Shown in pieces: positions 57,126 through 64,000 of a stretch of 64,000 nucleotides of DNA. The position numbers and the translations under genes are program-made. The notes below the pieces were generated by a model. It was not told the DNA's origin, searched no databases, and worked only from the letters and a program-made list of their open reading frames with translations. Each line of letters opens with the position of its first letter. Positions within the stretch are counted from its first letter, which is position 1. Where the stretch lies: NCBI GenBank assembly GCA_005656395.1, contig SRSI01000020.1:496001-560000 (forward strand). The letters are read 5' to 3'. The stretch comes from Strongyloides papillosus. Its lineage: Eukaryota > Nematoda > Chromadorea > Rhabditida > Strongyloididae.

Positions 57126-60100
57126 ATGTCTTCAAGAAATTCAATTGTAATATCTTCATTTCCTGAAGATGAAGAACAAAATTCTTTCTCATGGTTGATT
57201 GGAAAAAGTAAGTGTATGAAGGAATTTAAAATTAACTTCTTTTAGTTTTTTGTCGCCCATACTGGAAAGAATCAGATGGGTACACGAAAACAAATACTTT
57301 TATAACTAACTCTGATAGTGGATATTTTGATTGGACTGATTCTGGTGTATCTCGCTCTTCTTCATTTCATCTACCCACCTCCAGAGTTTGGTCTGATTAC
57401 GACCTATGTCAAGGGGATGACGAAGACCAAGAGAATAATAACTTTATGGTAAGTTGAAATATGCATTATAAGAGTAAAAATGCATACATTAAATGAAGCT
57501 AATTATCATATTCATTGGTTAAGTTTTGTTTTAATTTGTATCTTCATTATGGAAAATAAGGAATAATATAAATGGATTTCATGGTTTGTTATGTCTTTGT
57601 ACATTTTGTAATATTTCATTTTCTTTTATATTAAAATCTGAATACTCATCTTTTTGATATATAATTAATAACTTTAATTCTTTATCATTAGTCTACTTCT
57701 TGCAAACAATAGAAAATATTTTTTTGTTTGAGTCATTTTATTTAACATTTTTTCTTGTTATCATTTAAAACGGTATTATTATAATGTCACAGCATAAATG
57801 TTTTTTAATAATATTAAATTCTTTCATTATTAAATATGCATTAGGTAAATTTTAGGTGATTTTAATAGGTATTTCATTTCCTATTTAAATCTTTATCTCT
57901 TGTGATATTTGTTGTTAATCTTTTATAGATATGTGTTTTTATGTTCTTTTAAATTTCATCAATTTGTCTTGTTCAAATTTGACTAACAAAATTTATTTTT
58001 TCTTCTTATAGTTAATCTAACGTGCATATTGCGTTATATAATAATAAATTTATTGTCTAAAAGCATCTTTAATCTCTGAACATTTAATCAATTTTTATAT
58101 TATCATAATAGGAATTTCTTAAAATTTGTATTCGAGGGAAAACAAGTTTTTCCAATCATAGTACTAAAAAATATTTGTAAATAATATTATTATATTTAGT
58201 ATTTTTACAACTGTAAAATATAATAAATTTTTATATTCATTTAAAACAGAATATGTTTATATTTTTAATAATAATCTTTTTATATTATAATAACTTAATC
58301 TATGGAAAAATTTTATGAATTAAAAAATTTTTAACTATGATATGTAGTGAGAGAATGAAATTTTTCGCAAAAAAATTTAATGAAAAACTCTTTTCTTCCC
58401 CGTTTATGGTGAGATCGTTTTTTAACAACAAATAAATTCACGTTTCATTGTAATATCAGTGAGCATTTTATTTTTTATGTAATTTTATATGAATGTAAAA
58501 TAAATGGAACTGTAATTTAAGAAGGAAAAAAACCTTTTTAGCATCATAAAATACTAAATTATATACATCTATTCAAAATTTTTTTCATACACAATTAACT
58601 TCCCAAACATATGTAACACTAAAAAAATATATATAAGTATGTGCTATTAAACTTTCATTTTATTCTTAAAACTTATATCTACTCTTTTCTTTCATTTATT
58701 CTTACAAATGCATAATATACTATTTAGATAATATTTTATCCTACTTTGACTTTTAATATTTTAATAAATTTAAAAGATTATTAATTAGCTTTACTAATAA
58801 GATGAAAACAACATTTTTAAAGGCAAAAACATAAACATATTTTAAAATTTTACACTATTGTTTTTAAAATTTAATTTTACATTTTTAATTTGCCGTTCTG
58901 GAAATTAAAGATTATGTTTTTTCCTTTTCATATTCCAATCTATGATTAGGATCGTGGAAAACTATGGCAAAAACATTATATTATAATAGAAGAGTTTAAC
59001 AAATAGTTATCCTTTATATTTTTACTTAGTCTGTGCATACATTTTCTAATCATAAAAAAACTTATTAAGCTAAAACATCGAACCTCCAAAAATCATTTAC
59101 CATTTCATTGCTTTCTTATATCAAATTTCTAAGTTTCCTTTTATTATACAGAAATTCTTTTTTAATTTCAAAAAAGAGTGTGAATTTTAAGGAAAACATC
59201 TTTAGTATTTTTCTTTTTACCACCTATTTATAGAACTATCATTATATTTATAGCAAACACATTCTTATAAGAATTTTGAGAAGTTAATAATATTTTTAGA
59301 AATTCTATAGTAAAAAATTGTTTTTCAATTAAGCTTGTATATCCTATAAAATTATTGAAGACAATCAACTATCAGGAAAAATGACTCGATTTACATAAAT
59401 TATATATTTATACCATACATATATATATATCTATATCTTCAAAAAGTCTTATTTTTAAAATGTTCTTATTATCAAGAAAACATAGCAGTAACTACTTTTT
59501 TAACATATATATTTTTTAAACACGTCATAATTTATCATAATGTATATAATTTTACACCTCAATTTCCTCTTTCTTCCATTAATATGGTAAATATACTTGT
59601 TTATTCTTATCCATAAATAAAGAAAAAAAAGATAAGATTAATATATTTTATTTTGTGATATCATTTATATGTATCATCTTTCTTAAAACGAGTGTCAAAT
59701 GACATGCATAATGAGGTTCATAAATTTTACTTTCCTTTTTTATAAATGAAAGTTAAGAAATATTAATTATGATGAGTGGTATTGTTATAATAATGTGGTA
59801 GTTGGCTTATCAAAATTTGTTTCCATGTAATAAAATATTTGAAAGATAAATTATAATTAATTAAAATTCTACATTAGTTTTATTATTTACTATTTAAGCA
59901 GCTATAAATATACATTATAATTATTATCAATTTAATTTTATATAAAGTATATTAATTTCTTTTTTTTCCTAGAAATATCGTGTAAATGTAACGAAAAAAA
60001 TTATTTGATTTCAATTATTATTTCATATTAACACATTAAAATTAATTTATACTTTGTATTAATTGCTTGGTTTTTTTTAACCTTATTTGATTATTGAACA

Positions 60101-61541
60101 TCATTAAAAATGTAAACTCATAAATTTCATTATTACATGTTATATCATTCCACAAAATATTCCATTTAGTAATGAAGGATTTTCTCATACATCTTACGTC
60201 ATTTTACTAAATAATGACTAATCTCAATAGTCTTCCTTGTTAATATTCTGATTTATAGTACCAAGATACACAGAAATAATATTGACAAGAATTTATATTA
60301 AAATTATTTTTATTATATAAAATTTTATTAAATTGTTTATTTTAGAAACAAAACTCCTTTGAATATATTAAACCTAGTACAGTTGTCACTAAATCAACAT
60401 CCATTTTATCCTCAATATTTGATTATATATCAAATCCATTTTCTATAGAATCACCGAAAAGGAGCAATTCATTGTACCAATTTAATAATACATCAAAAGG
60501 ATTTTCAAATTATTCAATTGATGATAATAATAATAACAATAGTGTTACTGGATCATTAACAAAAACGTTTCCCACAGATTGCACATCAACATTAGATAAA
60601 ATGTCATCAATTCGTAAGGCATCAGAGACTCAAATCTCTCCAGTAGCAGAGCAACACTATAGACGTTTGTTATCTCAGATAAGTTTATCTAACTGTTCTT
60701 TGGTTCGTGAAAATGAAGCAATGAAAGAACGACTTCAAGAGTTAGAAAGTTTACTAGACGATCATATGAAACACTTGAAGAGTATTTATTTTACATTGTA
60801 CAAAAATGGATATTCCAAATTACAATTCCCAGATGGTAAGTTTAAGATATTTTTATAAGTTTATCAAAATTTTTAAACTAATTTCTTCATTCTAAGTTAT
60901 GAGATTATATTCAATGATAAATAAATAGAAAAATAGATAAAAAAATTTAGTTGATACATTTAAGAAAAAGAGTTTGTTTTGTTAAAAAGCATTTTAGTTA
61001 ATGATATGTATTTTATTTTTAAATAAGATTAATTTTCAATAAAATATTTTATAATATAATATTTTATTGAAATTGTTTATAAAAAATAGTTTAAAAGATA
61101 TAATAAATTATAAATGTATCTATTTGTTCATATAAAAAAAGTTATGACTGAAGTAGTGAATATTTGAGTAATAACGGAGCGATATTTTGATTTTATAGAA
61201 ATATATGCCATTTCTTAACAATTTCATTGAAAACTTATTTATTCATTTATTTAAATTTTAAAAAATTTTTTATTGTAGGAGACGAAGTTAATTTGGCTCA
61301 ATTTGAAGGGCTTTTGCTGAATTTTAAAAAAAGTCCACAACCAGAAGAAGGTTACACTGAAGAAAATAATTTAGACAAGCATCTTGTTGTTGAAGCATCT
61401 TCTACTGGTGAATCATCGTATAGTTCACGTAAATGTAATTTTAATTTTGTTTTCTCTTAAATTAATTTATGTTAAATTCTTTTTATAGTGACAAATTCTT
61501 TTACTGAATTGCCTCCAGTTAAAGAATCATACTCTGAATGA
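57126..61541 (+). CDS. Orphan protein with a C-terminal coiled coil; very large intron
   Basis: Five exons in one frame: 57126-57207, 57246-57448, 60346-60835, 61279-61428 and 61489-61541, giving 325 residues. The N-terminal third is acidic and aromatic (SFPEDEEQNSFSWLIGK, SGYFDWTDSGVS, VWSDYDLCQGDDED). The middle is Ser/Asn-rich with a poly-Asn run. Residues about 190-245 form a helix with heptad pattern (AEQHYRRLLSQISLSN.., ENEAMKERLQELESLLDDHM). The C-terminus is acidic. There is no signal peptide, membrane helix or enzyme motif. The family is not recognised; scaffold or adaptor function would be a guess. Intron 2 is 2.9 kb while other introns here are 36-450 bp. Confidence 0.78.
57449..60345 (+). 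other. 2.9-kb intron
   Basis: Bounded by GTAAGT and TTTATTTTAG, it lies between exons 2 and 3 of the orphan coiled-coil gene. No nested ORF with protein-like composition, tRNA or obvious hairpin precursor is seen. It is AT-rich with several T tracts. Confidence 0.6.
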
Positions 61542-62634
61542 ATAACAATTTTTTGTTCTTTAAAAGCGTTCATTATTTTTATTAGTCTAAAAAATTTGTT
61601 TTTTTATTAGAAACTAAAAAACCATTTAAAATCTTTAATAATAATCTATAATTACTTCATTTATTAACATCAGTAATAATAAGAAGTAATATAAGTTTGG
61701 GGCTGGAAGAATCAATTTTATATTTTTGGAAAAAACAACAGAAATCCCGAGGCAAATTACCTAAACATAAAATTTATAAATAAAGAAGACTAAAATGAAA
61801 TATGATTAATTTTTTTGATTAAAAAACAACAAAAGACTAAAAATAACAAGAATATTAAGATAAATTTATATATTATTTTATTAAACAGTACCATATATTT
61901 ATATGACCAACAAAGAAGAGATATAAGAAGAAAGAAATTTTGTTGTTTTTTCTAGCGCAATCAGGAAATTTTGAAATTTATTCTAAAAAAATTTCCATAA
62001 ATTGTCTAATTTTTATCAAAGTCCATCTTTATATAACCACTTATTTTGTTTTAAAAATTTTAAACTGACAAACTAATATAATATATTCTACCCTATATTA
62101 TTATATCCCTTCCTTCTCAATTGTCATTTTATAATTATTATCAGCTAGAGTGAAGAAAATACGTATATATCTATATTTAAATATATATATTAAATTCTGA
62201 CACTTTTTTTTGACTCGTTTTCATTTTCCTTCTTTACATCCATCATTTTAAAATATTAATTGTGTATAAAATACTAAATGTTATTATATTTTTTTATTCT
62301 TAAGATTTAATTATATATATCCTTAAAGGCATATATTGAAGTAGATATAAACATAAATAGATAGACTTTTTATTTTTAAATTAGTAAAGTAAAAAGTAAG
62401 AATATATTACTTTTCACTTTGATAATAAACAACATTTTTGTTTGAGGTTTTCTTTTATTAAAAGTTCATTTTTTATGAAAATATATTGTATGTAAAATTT
62501 TTATATATTATATTATATATATTTATTTATATATATTTCATTTTGCTTATTTCTTGCTCCACTTATTTTTCTTTTATAATTATTCTAACATTAATTATAA
62601 TTCTGCAATATTATTTATATTTCCAATTAATATT
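61542..62634. other. Intergenic with TA-rich tracts
   Basis: 1.1 kb between two same-strand orphan genes. TA-rich stretches lie around 62162-62195 and 62490-62535. No gene is seen. Confidence 0.5.
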
Positions 62635-63764
62635 ATGAATGTTTTTACAAATGACAAAAGAAGAAATGAATCACAGTATCAATGGAATGTTGGGTCGTCT
62701 AATCACCAGACATTCAGAATCCCCAGACACTCTATTGAAGTTCCAATTATGGATGGAGAGAAACGAAAAAGATTAGAGGATAAAATTTCAGTTGATATGA
62801 TGAGACGTTTGACAACTTTCGATAATAGGCAATTAGTTGACTTTGTCAAATGGCTAAATACAAGTGATCATAAACCTAAAAATAATTTCTTTCGTAGTGA
62901 TAGAGGCAATTCTATTCCAGAGGGTAATATAATATCAAATGGACATGAATATCATTATGAAATTAATCATCAAACATCGTTAAATAAAAGTTCCCTTTCG
63001 TATGTTGAAAATAATAATGGAGGGGTTCCACCAATTAAAGGGAAAGGATCAGGGGATAATCGAAAGAATTTTCAAAATATTCCATATTTTGAAAAAAGAA
63101 AATTTAGGTATGTTTTTATTTAAAAGTAAAATATTTAAAATACTTTTGTTGCCCTTTATGAGCAATAAAAATGGAAAACAAAAAACGAGAATATATTTGT
63201 ATATTGCCTGGTGACGTGTAAATTTTTATGTTAATAGTATATTATCTCCTTTATTCATGTAATTTTTATCCATCAATTTATAAATAAATGTCTATGGAGT
63301 AATTAAAAAAGTACATAGTAGGGTACAATAAAAGGAGAAATATCTAATGCATATATGGCCAGATGGAAAATAATATAATATTAACAGACTCTGTTGTATT
63401 ATATTTAATAATTCATAAATTATTTTTAAATTAGACTTATTATAGTTTTAAGCAATTTAAAAATGAATATTAATTAGACAATAAATTCTGTTTATTGCGG
63501 TTATTTTGATAAATTGAAAAAATTGTAGTAGAATTTATGATTAATTTTTAAAATCCAATCATTTTTTTTTATTATAGAGCATCATCAATTACTGGAACAA
63601 GAAATACTAATAATAATTATGCAACAATTTCCAAAAAAAATAGTTTACAATGTTATAGCAACAACAATGATGAAACAAAGGAAAGAAGAAAATCATTAGC
63701 TAATTTTAGGTCAAAATCTTCTAATAGAAGAGTTTCAGGCCCTCCTGTACGTAATTTACTGTAA
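62635..63764 (+). CDS. Orphan basic, Asn/Ser-rich protein
   Basis: Two exons, 62635-63107 and 63578-63764, joined in phase 2 over a 470-bp intron, giving 219 residues. The protein is hydrophilic and basic (MDGEKRKRLEDK, KERRKSLANFRSKSSNRRVSG), with one helical stretch (SVDMMRRLTTFDNRQLVDFVKWLN) that may be a small folded motif or docking helix. There is no signal peptide or membrane segment. RRKSLA and NRRVSG fit basophilic kinase sites (R-R-x-S). No family is recognised; composition suggests an intrinsically disordered regulatory protein. The in-frame sequence upstream of the ATG lacks another ATG. Confidence 0.7.
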
Positions 63765-64000
63765 ATAATAATGTTCTATTTTACTCAATTATTATTATAT
63801 TTTATAGTATTACTTATATTTTTTAATAAGTTAATATAAAAATAAAATTTGTTTTAATACAAAATTTAAAAAATATAATAAAAACTTAAAAGTATTTATG
63901 TATAAAGAAAGTTTTTATTTTTTAATAAATATAATAATTGTCGCTTTCATATAAATCAAAATTTTAATTCTTTTTTTATATAATTTAAAATGTAATTTCA
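63765..64000. other. 3' flank to the window edge
   Basis: AT-rich 3' flank of the preceding gene, with AATAAA at about 63841 and 63880. No other feature. Confidence 0.5.

Overview
The window looks like nuclear DNA of a very AT-rich nematode, most likely a Strongyloides-type clade IV species. The evidence is strong AT bias with TA-rich spacers, short introns with GT...TTTTCAG/TTTTAG ends, T-rich AG sites just upstream of start codons that fit spliced-leader trans-splicing, nematode-style genes (a Str-type chemoreceptor, an intracellular lbp array, a 12-kDa-class small heat-shock protein, a SEK-1-like kinase) and several orphan secreted proteins. I see no rRNA, tRNA, CRISPR array or intact transposon. 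About 26 protein-coding genes are supported. Where a gene has introns, the start and end span the gene and the exons are in the evidence text.

Layout. 1-869 (-): 5' part of a secreted LEA-like repeat protein. 4.1-6.0 kb (+): PP2A leucine carboxyl methyltransferase followed closely by EMC4, a possible operon. 6.7-8.9 kb: a secreted Pro/Gln/Tyr-rich protein facing NOP53. 8.9-13.8 kb: AT-rich spacer with one small candidate membrane ORF. 13.8-16.9 kb (+): FBXO11/DRE-1. 19.3-25.0 kb (+): five tandem intronless fatty-acid-binding-protein genes, the last with a nonsense codon. 25.1-26.0 kb (-): TIPRL/TIP41. 28.8-30.2 kb (+): alpha-tubulin. 30.7-33.1 kb (-): a chemoreceptor and, about 100 bp downstream, an orphan membrane glycoprotein. 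35.3-37.7 kb (+): a TACC protein and an orphan secreted protein. 39.1-40.0 kb (-): orphan. 41.4-43.7 kb: small HSP tail-to-tail with an ACSF2-type acyl-CoA synthetase. 44.9-47.6 kb (-): E2F factor and a RING-like protein. 47.9-49.0 kb (+): MKK3/6-type MAP kinase kinase. 49.2-51.5 kb (-): mitochondrial EF-G. 52.8-53.4 kb (+): ribosomal protein eL15. 57.1-61.5 kb and 62.6-63.8 kb (+): two orphan genes, the first with an unusual 2.9-kb intron.

Most genes are conserved housekeeping or signalling genes on both strands with no shared pathway, although two PP2A regulators (LCMT1 and TIPRL) lie about 20 kb apart. The most informative region is the lbp array (19-25.2 kb). Tandem duplication carried along the last codons of neighbouring TIPRL, left an inverted repeat at the duplication edge, and was followed by loss of the ligand-binding arginine in three copies and a stop at codon 3 in the last copy. 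The second is the 30.7-33.1 kb pair, where an orphan membrane protein with a weak resemblance to viral envelope glycoproteins sits in an operon-like position behind a chemoreceptor.
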